Shown: positions 8,952 to 19,194 of the stretch, in pieces
Numbering within the stretch: position 1 is the stretch's first letter
How the letters are laid out: every line of letters starts with the position of its first letter
Source: Dama dama
Taxonomy: Eukaryota > Chordata > Mammalia > Artiodactyla > Cervidae
DNA length: 64,000 nt
Direction of reading: 5' to 3'
Assembly (NCBI RefSeq): GCF_033118175.1
Contig: NC_083696.1
Span: 42,269,001-42,333,000, forward strand
The notes under the pieces: model-generated
The model's input: only the letters and a program-made list of their open reading frames with translations
Told to the model about the DNA's origin: nothing
Databases searched by the model: none
Program-made: the position numbers and the translations under genes

Positions 8952-11346
8952 AAATATTGTCCGTCAAAATTCAACACTCATTTATGATTAAAACTCTCCA
9001 AAAAGCAGGAATAGAAGGAACATACCTCAACATAATAAAAGCTATATATGACAAACCCACAGCAAGCCTCACCCTCAATGGTGAAAAATTGAAGGTATTT
9101 CCCCTGAAATCAGGAACAAGACAAGGGTGCCCACTCTCACCACTACTATTCAACATAGTGTTGGAAGTTCTGGCCACAGCAATCAGAGCAGAAAAAGAAG
9201 TAAAAGGAATCCAGATAGGAAAAGAAGAAGTAAAACTCTCACTGTTTGCAGATGACATGATCCTCTACATAGAAAACCTTAAAGACTCTTCCAGAAAATT
9301 ACTAGAGCTAATCAATGAATATAGTAAAGTTGCAGGATATAAAATTAACACACAGAAATCCCTTGCATTCCTATATACTAACAATGAAAAAACAGACAGA
9401 GAAATTAAGGAAACAATACCATTCACCATTGCAACAAAAAGAATAAAATACTTAGGAGTATATCTACCTAAAGAAACAAAGTACCTATACATAGAAAACT
9501 ATAAAACACTGATGAAAGAAATCAAAGAGGACACAAACAGATGGAGAAACATACTGTGTTCATGGATTAGAAGAATTAATATTGTCAAAATGGCTATTCT
9601 ACCCAAAGCAGTCTATAGATTCAATGCAATCCCTATCAAGCTACCAACGGTATTTTTCACAGAACTAGACCAAATAATTTCACAATTTGTATGGAAATAC
9701 AAAAAACCTCGAATAGACAAAGCAGTCTTGAGAAAGAAGAATGGAACTGGAGGAATCAACCTGCCTGACTTCAGACTCTACTACAAAGCCACAGTCATCA
9801 AGACAGTATGGTACTGGCACAAAGACAGAAATATAGATCAATGGAACAGAATAGAAAGCCCAGAGATAAATCCACGAACCTATGGACACCTTATCTTTGA
9901 CAAAGGAGGCAAGGATATACAATGGAAAAAAGACAACCTCTTTAACAAGTGGTGCTGGGAAAACTGGTCAACCACTTGTAAAAGAATGAAACTAGAACAC
10001 TTTCTAACACCATACACAAAAATAAACTCAAAATGGATTAAAGATCTAAATGTAAGACCAGAAACTATAAAACTCCTAGAGGAGAACATAGGCAAAACAC
10101 TCTCCGACAAAAATCAAAGCAAGATCCTCTATGACCCACCTCCCAGAATATTGGAAATAAAAGCAAAACTAAACAAATGGGACCTAATGAAACTTAAAAG
10201 CTTTTGCACTACAAAGGAAACTATAAGTAAGGTGAAAAGACAGCCCTCAGATTGGGAGAAAATAATAGCAAATGAAGAAACAGACAAAGGATTAATCTCA
10301 AAAATATACAGGCAACTCCTGCAGCTCAATTCCAGAAAAATAAATGACCCAATCAAAAAATGGGCCAAAGAACTAAACAGACATTTCTCCAAAGAAGACA
10401 TACAGATGGCTAACAAACACATGAAAAGATGCTCAACATCACTCATTATTAGAGAAATGCAAATCAAAACCACAATGAGGTACCATTACACACCAGTCAA
10501 GATGGCTGCTATCCAAAAGTCTACAAGCAATAAATGCTGGAGAGGGTGTGGAGAAAAGGGAACCCTCTTACACTGTTGGTGGGAATGCAAACTAGTACAG
10601 CCGCTATGGAAAACAGTGTGGAGATTTCTTAAAAAACTGGAAATAGAACTGCCATATGACCCAGCAATCCCACTTCTGGGCATACACACTGAGGAAACCA
10701 GATCTGAAAGAGACACGTGTACCCCAATGTTCATCGCAGCACTGTTTATAATAGCCAGGACATGGAAGCAACCTAGATGCCCATCAGCAGATGAATGGAT
10801 AAGGAAGCTGTGGTACATATACACCATGGAATATTACTCAGCCATTAAAAAGAATTCATTTGAACCAGTCCTAATGAGATGGATGAAGCTGGAGCCCATT
10901 ATACAGAGTGAGGTAAGCCAGAAAGATAAAGAACATTACAGCATACTGACACATGTATATGGAATTTAGAAAGGTGATAACGATAACCCTATATGCAGAA
11001 CAGAAAAAGAGACACAGAAATACCGAACAGACTTTTGAACTTTGTGGGAGAAGGTGAGGGTGGGATATTTCAAAAGAACAGCATGTATACTATCTATGGT
11101 GAAACAGATCACCAGCCCAGGTGGGATGCACGAGACAAGTGCTCCGGCCTGGTGCACTGGGAAGACCCAGAGGAATCGGGTGGAGAGGGAGGTGGGAGGG
11201 GGGATCGGGATTGGGAATACATGTAAATCCATGGCTGATTCATATCAATGTATGACAAAACCCACTGGAAAAAAAAATAATAATAAAAAAAAAAATAAAG
11301 GCTGCCCACTATGATCAAAAAAAAAAAAAAAAAAAATATTGTCCGT
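8952..11346 (+). mobile_element. Young 5'-truncated L1-BT insertion with target-site duplication
   Basis: The element spans 8965-11333 and is bounded by a perfect 13-bp duplication 'aaatattgtccgt' (8952-8964 and 11334-11346). It enters ORF2 within the reverse transcriptase, keeps one open frame to the end of ORF2, and has a short 3' UTR with a G-rich tract ('gtgggaggggggatcggg', about 11188-11210). There are two A-rich tails: the first at about 11268-11298, then 18 bp of other sequence ('ggctgcccactatgatc'), then poly(A) at 11317-11336. The second tail is the one next to the duplication, which indicates a short 3' transduction. It splits the ERVL RT. Confidence 0.93.
8966..10969 (+). CDS. L1 ORF2p, C-terminal two-thirds, uninterrupted
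   Basis: About 667 residues of L1 ORF2 protein run without a stop from the insertion edge; the few residues before 8966 come from flanking DNA, so there is no native start. Visible parts, counted from the ATG at 8957: RT block 'GTRQGCPLSPLLFNI' near residue 53, catalytic 'LFADDMILY' with FADD at residues 97-100, thumb and long connecting region, then the C-terminal cysteine motif 'CWRGCGEKGTLLHCWWEC' (CX3CX7HX4C) from residue 527, and the usual end '..HYSILTHVYGI'. The endonuclease domain and the N-terminal RT fingers are lost by 5' truncation, so it cannot retrotranspose by itself. Absence of any stop or frameshift shows recent insertion. Confidence 0.9.
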   Translation, partial: KIQHSFMIKTLQKAGIEGTYLNIIKAIYDKPTASLTLNGEKLKVFPLKSGTRQGCPLSPLLFNIVLEVLATAIRAEKEVKGIQIGKEEVKLSLFADDMILYIENLKDSSRKLLELINEYSKVAGYKINTQKSLAFLYTNNEKTDREIKETIPFTIATKRIKYLGVYLPKETKYLYIENYKTLMKEIKEDTNRWRNILCSWIRRINIVKMAILPKAVYRFNAIPIKLPTVFFTELDQIISQFVWKYKKPRIDKAVLRKKNGTGGINLPDFRLYYKATVIKTVWYWHKDRNIDQWNRIESPEINPRTYGHLIFDKGGKDIQWKKDNLFNKWCWENWSTTCKRMKLEHFLTPYTKINSKWIKDLNVRPETIKLLEENIGKTLSDKNQSKILYDPPPRILEIKAKLNKWDLMKLKSFCTTKETISKVKRQPSDWEKIIANEETDKGLISKIYRQLLQLNSRKINDPIKKWAKELNRHFSKEDIQMANKHMKRCSTSLIIREMQIKTTMRYHYTPVKMAAIQKSTSNKCWRGCGEKGTLLHCWWECKLVQPLWKTVWRFLKKLEIELPYDPAIPLLGIHTEETRSERDTCTPMFIAALFIIARTWKQPRCPSADEWIRKLWYIYTMEYYSAIKKNSFEPVLMRWMKLEPIIQSEVSQKDKEHYSILTHVYGI

Positions 11347-11640
11347 TTGCTGTAAATGCAAACTTTCTTTCAGAGCGGAAAAGCACACATCTGTAAAATC
11401 AATGAACACATACCATGCACCCAAAGCCTTATTAATCTACTCTAACAAAAATACTATGTACAGCACAGCAGCTATGATTAAGGCTATAATTGAGTTAAGC
11501 CTACATTCATTTGCAGTAATTTTCCAGTATCCGTTCAGTTTCTGCAGAGGCCAGATTGGTGTATTCAATGGAGGTGTGTTAGACAGAGGCTACTATCCCT
11601 ACATTCTTTATCTTTAAGGATGGCACCAACCTCTGTCATT
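11347..11640 (-). pseudogene. ERVL-class pol remnant: N-terminal reverse transcriptase
   Basis: On the minus strand this gives a degraded RT N-terminal stretch ending, next to the L1 insertion, in 'RKFAFTANGQ'. The reading resumes on the other side of the L1 in the piece at 7884-8951 ('..GYVSSP..'). In-frame stops are frequent. The two pieces become contiguous once the L1 and one copy of its duplication are removed. Confidence 0.65.
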
Positions 11641-11689
11641 GTATCTGAGCTGCAATATTATTTTTTAAATCAATCAGTTAATTATTTTG

Positions 11690-12315
11690 ATAAAGAAAAT
11701 TTGGCATGAGATCTACTGTTTGGGAGATTTTTAAGTGTACAATGCTATGTTGTTACTATGTGTAATATTGCAAATCTGACCTCTAGAACTTTATTCATCT
11801 TGCAGTACTGAAATTTTATAAACATTTATGAGCAATCCCCTTTTCACACCCTGACCCCTAGTTCCTAGAAATGACTATTCTATTCCTTGTTTCTATGATT
11901 TTGACAATTTTAGATCTCATATAAATGGAATAATACAATATTTGTCCTGTGAATGGCTCATTTCACTTAGGTGATTGATGTCCTCAAGGTTCATACATGT
12001 TGTTGCATATTGCAGAATCTCCTCCTTATTTAAGGTTGAATAACATACTACATTTTCTTTATTTATCTTTTGGTGGACATTTAGGTTATATCCACAACTT
12101 CAGTCTTATGAATAGCACTGCAGTGAACATGGCAGTGCTCATATCTCTTTGAGTTCCTTATTTCAATTTTTTAGGTAAATACTCAGAAGTAGGATTGCTG
12201 AGTTGTATGGTAGGTTCTATTTTTAACTTTTTGAGGAATCTCTATACTGTTTTCTACAGTGGCTGTATGATTTTATATTTCCACCAACAGTGTATAAAGA
12301 CTCCGATTTCTCCCC
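11690..12315 (-). mobile_element. Old L1 (L1M type), 3' part, antisense
   Basis: Antisense L1 3' UTR and ORF2 end: 'catataaatggaataataca', 'ggctcatttcacttaggtga', 'ccaccaacagtgtataaag'. It is interrupted by the chimeric insert at 12316-12763 and continues to about 13595. Confidence 0.8.
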
Positions 12316-12763
12316 CACCCCAACCAGGAAACCTTGACAAGCCACTGGTCCAACCCCACCCACAGGGAGCAGACCCCATGACTAAGAGGGACGATTGGAC
12401 TGCAAGGAGGTCCACCCAGTCCACCCTACAGGAGGTCAGGCCTGCGTGTTCACTGGAAGGACTGATGTTGAAGCTTAAACTCCAGTACTTTGGCCACCTG
12501 ATGCGAAGAGCTGACTCATTGGAAAAGACCTTGATGCTGGGAAAGATTGAGGGCAAGAGGAGAAGGGGACGACAGAGGATGAGATGGTTGGATGGCATCA
12601 CCGACTCGATGGACATGGGTTTGGGTGGACTCCAGGAGTTGGTGATGGACAGGGAGGCCTGGCCTGCTGCAGTTCATGGGATCGCAAAGTGTCGGACAAG
12701 ACTGAGTGACTGAACTGAACTGAACTGAACTACCTTCTAGCTTGCAGAAAGGGCACCCCAACC
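12316..12763 (+). mobile_element. Chimeric insert: L1 5'-UTR fragment joined to BovB 3' end
   Basis: Positions 12326-12375 match the complement of 48590-48640 (the 5' UTR of the large L1-BT in this window) with about 4 differences in 50. At about 12390 the sequence switches to BovB 3' end in the same sense, with 'ctccagtactttggccacct' and 'gagatggttggatggcatca'. It ends in a short tandem tail of 'tgaac' units (about 12713-12730). A 10-bp word 'caccccaacc' occurs at both edges (12316-12325 and 12754-12763), so the whole chimera may be one insertion, with about 23 bp of extra sequence after the BovB tail. The host is an old antisense L1. Confidence 0.6.
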
Positions 12764-13595
12764 TAACCAACACTTGACCTTTAAAAAAATTATTTTAATA
12801 ATTGTCATCCTTGTAGATGTAAAGTGATAATGTCATTGTGGTCTGGGTTTGCATTTCCCTTTGATTAGTGAAGCTGAGTGCCTTTTCATACACTTGTTGC
12901 TGATTTGTACCTCTTCTTTTGAAAAATGTTTATTTGGGTCCTTTGCCCATTTTAATTGGCTTTTTTCTTTGCTACTGAGTTGTAGGACTTCCTTATATAT
13001 TTTGGAAATTAACCCCTTGTGAGATATGTGGTTTACAAGTACTTTCTCCCATGCTGCAGACTGCCTTTTCACTTTATTGATTATTTCCTTCTCTGTGTAG
13101 AAGCTTTCTAGTTTGATATACTCCCACTTGTCTAATTTTGCTTTTGTTGCCCATGCTTTTGTTGTCATATCCATTAAATCATTGCAAAGGCCAATGTCAT
13201 GGGGCTTTTTTTCTATTTTCCTCTAGAAGTTTTACATCACATTTAACTGAATATTCCATGTGAGTTTCTTTTTTGTGTATGGCATAAGGATCCAAATTCA
13301 CTCTTTTGGATGTAGACACCAATGTTTCCAATATCCTTTGTGGAAGAGACTATCCTTTTTCTCTTTTTGCTATTCTTGACAACTTTATTGAATATCAGTT
13401 CACCACACATGTGTAGATTTATTTCTGGGCTCTCTATTCTATTCCATTGGTCAATATGTCTTTCTTTGTGTCAATATCATATTGTTTTTAATTTTTGTAG
13501 CTTTGTAATATATCTTGAAAAGAAGATGTGAAGCCTGTCATTTTTGTTTGTTTGTATTTTTTAATGCAATGTTGATTTGAATTTACTATATGGTC
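12764..13595 (-). mobile_element. Old L1 (L1M type), ORF2 C-terminal part, antisense
   Basis: Continuation of the L1 at 11690-12315. A 113-residue minus-strand frame (12833-13174) is recognisably ORF2p C-terminal region ('LDKWEYIKLESFYTEKEII', 'GLISKIYKEVLQL', 'NKHFSKEEVQISNKCMKRH'). Stops on both sides show it is dead. Confidence 0.82.
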
Positions 13596-13599
13596 AGTG

Positions 13600-14940
13600 A
13601 TGGAACGGTTTCAGAGGTTTCCACTTAGCTTTTCCCACTGTCACAATGATCCAGTAAGGAGATTGCTCCAAGTGCTAAGTATATTAGTTGTAATTACACA
13701 CTCACGGGCAGAGGATGATTACTGGGTAGGTCCAGAACTCAAGGACCCTCCTAGAGTCAGACTTCAACTAGGACTTTATTGTCTGGCCTTTCTAAGCACT
13801 TAGTCTAACAAAAGGAATGGGTTAATGCTCTGAGTCTTTGAACATCAATGTTAACTCAGACCCTATGTCTAATAATCCTCAAAATATTTTGGTTTTCCCT
13901 TTTCCCCAGTGTAAAGTCATCCAGATAAATGGCTCTAGGTTCTTTTGGGAGAGGACTGGGAGAATCATCACAATATGTTCTTGCCAGAATACAAGGGTTC
14001 TTCCTCTTTTGCTCCTTCCAAAATGGGTTTTGGATTTGAGTATTGACTAAGGTTTGGGAACTGTAAGGCACTGGGTCTTCTTCTTAGGATGAGCACCCTC
14101 AGCTTCTTCCTCCATTTTGTGGTTATTAGTGCTCAGCAGCATCCTTATTGGATGCTTATTTCTTTTGAATCTATTGACACCATGCTCTACTAACCACCTC
14201 CACAGGTCACTGTGGGTCAAGCTTCATCTGATGCTGTTTAGGCTCTTCCATGAACTACAGTCCTCTAGTGGGTCTTCTGGCCTTACACTGTATGCATTTC
14301 TGCAGGTCCACTTCCCTCAGCTGCCTTCTTTCTTCCTCTGTCTCCTGTTAGGACAACTCAGAACATTTCTATTTTACCAACACTGACTCTCTCTTTCTAC
14401 AGAGTTCTAAGAGCCCCTCTTTATACAGCAGAAAATTTGCCTTATCTCACAGGGTCCTTGCCAGGGTGTGAAATACTGTCTCCCAAGAAAACACCCCAAA
14501 TCAATGAATTCTTCCTTATGTTATTCAAGTCTGGCCCCATTGATAAAGCACCCTCAAAATCCAATCCCAGTTGTACTTCCTTAGTCCCTGCTGGTACCTG
14601 TCAGCTAATTCCCAAGACACCTCTGTTGTATAGCTCTTCCCTCCATTATTAGGTTCAGCCTGTTGGTAGACAGATTAGTATGCTGAGATTAATCTTACTT
14701 ATCAATTTAGTAGTCAGGAGGGGATGTAGGGGTGGCTCCTGTTCTAGGCACCTGCTGCCTTGTGGAAGGGAGATTGATAAATCATCTTTCATCACAGTGG
14801 AAATGCTACCTCTTGCTAGGGAAGAATGGGAGCTCTACAAGCTCTGAAGGTTCAGGAGAGCCCACAGAACTAAAAACCGTAAGGAGATCTCTATATATGA
14901 TTCAAGGTCACAGGTTTTCCCCAACAGTACCCTGATCTTA
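13600..14940. other. No gene recognised; possibly more ERVL internal sequence (gag/protease)
   Basis: No clear domain in any frame. Because the ERVL RT lies to the left on the minus strand, gag and protease of the same provirus would be expected to the right, and this stretch is in the right place. Wording near 13700-13780 is reminiscent of ERVL internal sequence. Weak inference. Confidence 0.3.
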
Positions 14941-15155
14941 GAGTTTCCTTGGTGGCTCAGTGGTAAAGAATCTGCCTGCAATGCAAGAGCTACAGGAGCT
15001 GAAGGTTCAATCCCTGGGTCAGGTAGATCCCCTGGAGGAGGGCATGGCAACCCACTCCAGTATTCTTGCCTGGAGAATCCCATGGCAGAGGAGCCTGGCA
15101 GGCTACAGCCCATGGGGTCAAGAAGAGTCAGACACAACTGAAGCAGCTTAGTGTG
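14941..15155 (+). mobile_element. Bov-tA SINE
   Basis: Sense copy with tRNA-like head ('ggtggctcagtggtaaagaa'), a 12-bp or so duplication-like irregularity near 'gagctacaggagctgaag', and the body to 'gagtcagacacaactgaagc'. Confidence 0.93.
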
Positions 15156-15754
15156 TGTATACACACTGATTTTGATGTAACAGACCTGTCTTGTCTGAGA
15201 TTCAAATGTTTCTGGAGCCCACCGCTCAGCCTTGTCTGCTCTTCTACTGTAGAGTGGTATTTCAGTAAACTTGCAAACATAGCCTTGACTACTTGTTTCT
15301 AATTAACCCGTTGCAGGATGTCAACACAATTCTTCAGTAGTCAGCCAACTCAGTTTTCTTTGTAGGTACAGTTTCACCATATATTCAAATACCCGAATCA
15401 CTACAGTGGCGCTTCCCTTTACCACCCGCAAGTGTTCCTCTGCATCGAGATGTCTTCCCAGCTTAGCACCAATGGAATTTTAGCAACGGGAATGCCCCCT
15501 TTTACTATAGCCTATCTCTGAACCACTTACTACCCAAGATGAAGTAGTGAGCAGTCCAAATTACCTGCTCACTGCCTGTTGTCTCGACCCTCACTGTTAG
15601 TACCATTTGCGTTCGTTTGGATCCTCCTAAAAGCAGATGCCAAAGCACAGTTAGATGTGCAAGAGATTCATTGAGAGGAAACACCTAACAAGGAAAAAGA
15701 AAGCAGTTGGAAGAGGCAGGAAGAGTCATCAGACTATGATATATATCTATATCA
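15156..15754. other. No gene recognised
   Basis: No confident repeat or coding match. Could be further ERVL 5' internal or LTR sequence, but no LTR landmark (TATA plus AATAAA in order, TG..CA ends) could be placed. Confidence 0.3.
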
Positions 15755-16215
15755 TTTCCTATTGCTGCTGTAACAAATTACCCCAAACTTAGTGACTTAA
15801 AACAACACAAGTTGATTATTGCAGTTCTGGAAGTCAGACCTCTGAACTGGCTAAAATCAAACTGTTGACAGAACTGTGCTCTTTCTGGAAACTCCAGGGG
15901 AGAATCTGTCCCTCGCCTTTCCCAGCTTCCAGAGATAGCCTGCGTCCCTCAGTTTATGACCCTTTTCCATCTTCAAAGCCACAGTTGCATCACTTTGGCT
16001 TCTACTCCCATTGTCACATCACCTTCTCTGATCCTCCTGCCTCTCTTTCACAAGGGTGATTACATAGGACCGTTGGGATGATCCAGAATAACTCTCATCT
16101 CAAAATCCTTAACTTATTTATAAAAGCAAAGGTCCTTTTACATATAAGCTAACATATTTAATGGTTCTGAGATTGGGAAGTGGGTATTCTCAGGGGGCAT
16201 TATTTATCTTACAAC
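15755..16215 (-). mobile_element. MLT1-type LTR (ERVL-MaLR), antisense
   Basis: Antisense of an MLT1 LTR in full order: 'tttcctattgctgctgtaac', 'cttagtgacttaaaacaac', 'ggctaaaatcaaactgttga', 'gggagaatctgtccctcg', 'aagggtgattacatagga', 'gatgatccagaataactct', and the far end 'gggggcattatttatcttac'. Nearly complete length. Confidence 0.82.
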
Positions 16216-16469
16216 AAGATCTTTCCCCTGTAAAGGAGAACAGGACAGTAAGAGGCTCAGACGTCTAAGAAAGATTTGCTTGGGTAAGCAGAGGTCTTTC
16301 AGCTAAAGTTGCCCATCAGAAGAGTCTGTGTCTCCAGAGAAAGGATCTAGCTCGGGGTCTGTGTCTCTCATGGTCACTGTCTGGGTAATGGGCACTGGGG
16401 TCATCCATTAGTCATATTTCACACTTCAGGAGACCTGTGGTGTACCAGCACTGCCTGGACCACAGTCTC
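16216..16469. other. No gene recognised
   Basis: Short unassigned stretch between an MLT1 LTR and a MIR. Confidence 0.35.
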
Positions 16470-16625
16470 CTGAATCAGCCTGCATTTGCATTCTCATTCC
16501 ACTGCCTGGTCAACTCCAAGAACCTGGGCAAATCACTTTCCCTTTTCGTGCTTCACTTTCCTCATCTGCAAAATGTGGATGATAATAGTACCAAATTCAT
16601 TATTAGTAATAACATCATTGTAGGA
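16470..16625 (+). mobile_element. MIR SINE
   Basis: MIR wording 'agaacctgggcaaatcactt' and 'ttcctcatctgcaaaatgtg', then 'gatgataatagtacc'. Confidence 0.75.
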
Positions 16626-16741
16626 CTAGATTAGGACAGTAATCTTAATAATGTCATCTGTACTTATCCATTGCTAATGGCAGAATTGTGACTCAAACTC
16701 TGTACCTGTGGTGACATTTCTCTGCCCTTTTTGTTCCATCA

Positions 16742-16988
16742 CATACTATGTGGGGGGCTTCCCAGGTGGCGATAGTGGTAAAGAACCCACCTACCAATGC
16801 AGGAGAAATGAGAGACTCGGGTTCAAATCCCGAGTTGGGAAGATCCCCTGGAGGAGGGCATGGCAACCCACTTCAGTATTCTTGCCTGGAGAGTCCCATG
16901 GACAGAGAAGCCAGGCGGGTTACAGTCCATAGGGTCACAAAGAGTCAGACAAAACTGAAGCGACTTAGCATTCATGCATACTATGTGG
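16742..16988 (+). mobile_element. Bov-tA SINE with perfect 12-bp target-site duplication
   Basis: A full sense Bov-tA lies between two copies of 'catactatgtgg' (16742-16753 and 16977-16988). B-box-like 'ggttcaaatcc' is at about 16820-16830. The clean duplication dates it as relatively young. Confidence 0.95.
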
Positions 16989-18690
16989 AGAAGGCTTCAT
17001 GGTGGGCTGGCTAGGTCCATGTCTCTGGTGCAGATCACCTGGAAGAAATATAATAGGGGATAGTCCACCTGTAGGTAAAGACAGCACAAAATGACCCTGT
17101 AGTTTCTCTCATCCTCAGATTCTATGATCCCATGATGCCTGCCCAGAGAGAAGCATGTGTGATACATGTGGGGGAGGTGGCCGGGGAATGCAATTCCTGA
17201 TCAATAGTTCTGCTCTTGTCATGTTATCTAGGATTTGTCATTCAACTTCTCTGAACATCATTTTCAGTAAACCAAAATAACCATATCTTATTTGTTTACT
17301 TTCCTTGTTGGTCTGTGGTGATGAGCAAGGAGATGATATACACCCCATCTTCAAATTTTACTAATAAATAAGCCTTTTAAAAGAAAAAAATACCTTTATA
17401 CTCCCTCTCTTCTACATTGTTTACTTGACTTTTTTGTTATAGTATGTAAATATTTACAAACATAATATTAGGCATAAACTCCTTATGTTTATACATTTCA
17501 CATCACTATAATAGCAAAAGAAATTTATAAATTAAATACAAACAGAACCACAAAACTAATAAAGTTCATATAAACAAAATCAACTAAAGGGGTTGGATCC
17601 TTTAATGAAAAGTAATTGTGGCTTACAATGGTACTGACTGCCTTAATGTCAGTCCTTCTGAGCGAATGTTTGGCCTCTGCTCAGTAGCTAAGCATTCTTT
17701 TCCCAGTAATTCAAAACACAGTATTTCTTATTCGTAATTATTAACACAAATTTAAGCTTGAACATCAGAATAATGTGCCAGGCTCATTTATATGTAGTTA
17801 TCCAGTTATATGAAATATATTTTTATATCATTTGTTTTAGTGTATATAGATAAAAACTCAAATATTCAAAATGAAATTATTGGAGAAAACTTACGGATCT
17901 CTGGAAATGCTATCTATGATCAATCACTGCAATAATGAATGCAAATGTGCTGAGAGCTAAAAAGAGTTAATAACTGCTGGGAGCCATTACTGAGATAAGA
18001 TTGCAAAATATAAACTGCTACCCTAAATCTCATGGAGCACCTCTTTCTTGCCTGGCTTCCACTGCCTGACGGTGACCCTACATCATCCAGCATATTTCTC
18101 TTTCATCCTGGGTCACCTTTGATCCCTGGTCAGACTACTGTTACCTGTAGCTCCATGAAAGGCTGCCAGGGTCTGGCAGGGATGAAGCAAAGTAATGATA
18201 CAGCATCTCTAGAAGACAGCAATAGCTGCATGGGAAGGGAACGACATGTACTAAATAAACTGATTTTTTGGACATGACTCCACCTTTCCTGCTACCTAAT
18301 AGGTAGGGCAACTGGCCTCTCAAGGAGGTCTAATTTACAGAACTGGAATAAATAGATTACAGGGCTCTGTGGGATCTTTACAAGTTTTACTGCAAGATTA
18401 ACAACAGTAATAATTACTTTGAGGTTATGTTTCTAGAAAGATAAAGAGAAGAAGCAAGAAGGGTCTCCTCCCTTTTTTCTCTCTTTCCTTTTAGTTTCTT
18501 TTTATCCTGTGTGGTTTTTTTTTTTTTTTTTGTTATTATTGTTCTCTTTTTATCTCTTCACGTGATTTTCTCTTTGTCAAATACATAGTTCTTAAAGGTG
18601 TTTGCTCCTGATTTTTTTTCTTATCCCTGACTTTTTTTCCCATACATCACATTTGAAGTTAATTATCTGGGTACAGAAGAAAGAAAGCAA
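16989..18690. other. AT-rich unassigned stretch
   Basis: No coding signal. 17400-17900 is very AT-rich. 17940-18330 contains an 81-residue open frame without recognisable domain; its start ('gctgggagccattactgaga') recalls an LTR edge but no LTR pair was found. A T-tract of about 17 lies at 18515-18531. Confidence 0.35.
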
Positions 18691-18699
18691 TGATAAGAT

Positions 18700-18870
18700 A
18701 ATGGTGACATCAATATTGTTCTCTTATGTTTGTATAATATTTTAAAATTCTTAAAATGTTGTCATATGTAACATTTGTTTGATCCTCACAACAACATGAC
18801 AGTTATTCTTTTTCTGTTTTAGAAATAGGAAACTGAAGCTCAAAGAGGTAAAGGGGTTATTTCCCTTTCT
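18700..18870 (+). mobile_element. MIR SINE
   Basis: MIR 3' half: 'tgatcctcacaacaacatga' then 'aaataggaaactgaagctca' and 'aaagaggtaaag'. Confidence 0.75.
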
Positions 18871-18984
18871 TCTTCTTTCCTGTTCCTTCTCTGTCCATCC
18901 CTTGAAAAACTCAGTCCTAAATCTGTAGGCAGGGACAATTCAGGTAAAGACATAGACCAGGCTCATGGGTCAGCTGCTGCGTCC

Positions 18985-19188
18985 CCATGAGAAAGTGGAA
19001 GTGTTGGTCACATGTGCGACCCCATGGGCTATGGCCCTCCAGGCTCCTCTGTCCATGGGATTCTCCAGGCAAGAATACTGGAGGGGGTTGCTATTCCTTT
19101 CTTCAGGTGATCTTCCCAACCCAGTGATCAAACCCTGGTCTCCTGCATTAAGGTCAGACTCTGCCATCTAATCCACCAGGGAAGTCCA
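18985..19188 (-). mobile_element. Bov-tA SINE
   Basis: Antisense copy from 'tgcgaccccatgggctatgg' through 'caggcaagaatactggaggg' to the head end 'atctaatccaccagggaagt'. The 3' junction is degraded ('gaaagtggaagtgttggtca'). Confidence 0.92.
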
Positions 19189-19194
19189 AGCCTG

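Noticed and set aside
12195..12713. 172-residue plus-strand frame as a fusion protein.
   Set aside because: It joins antisense L1, the L1 5' UTR fragment and BovB 3' end by chance; only the BovB part is in a once-coding frame.
17940..18350. Possible ruminant ERV LTR starting near 'gctgggagccattactgaga'.
   Set aside because: No matching LTR partner, no clear TG..CA ends and no confident consensus recall.
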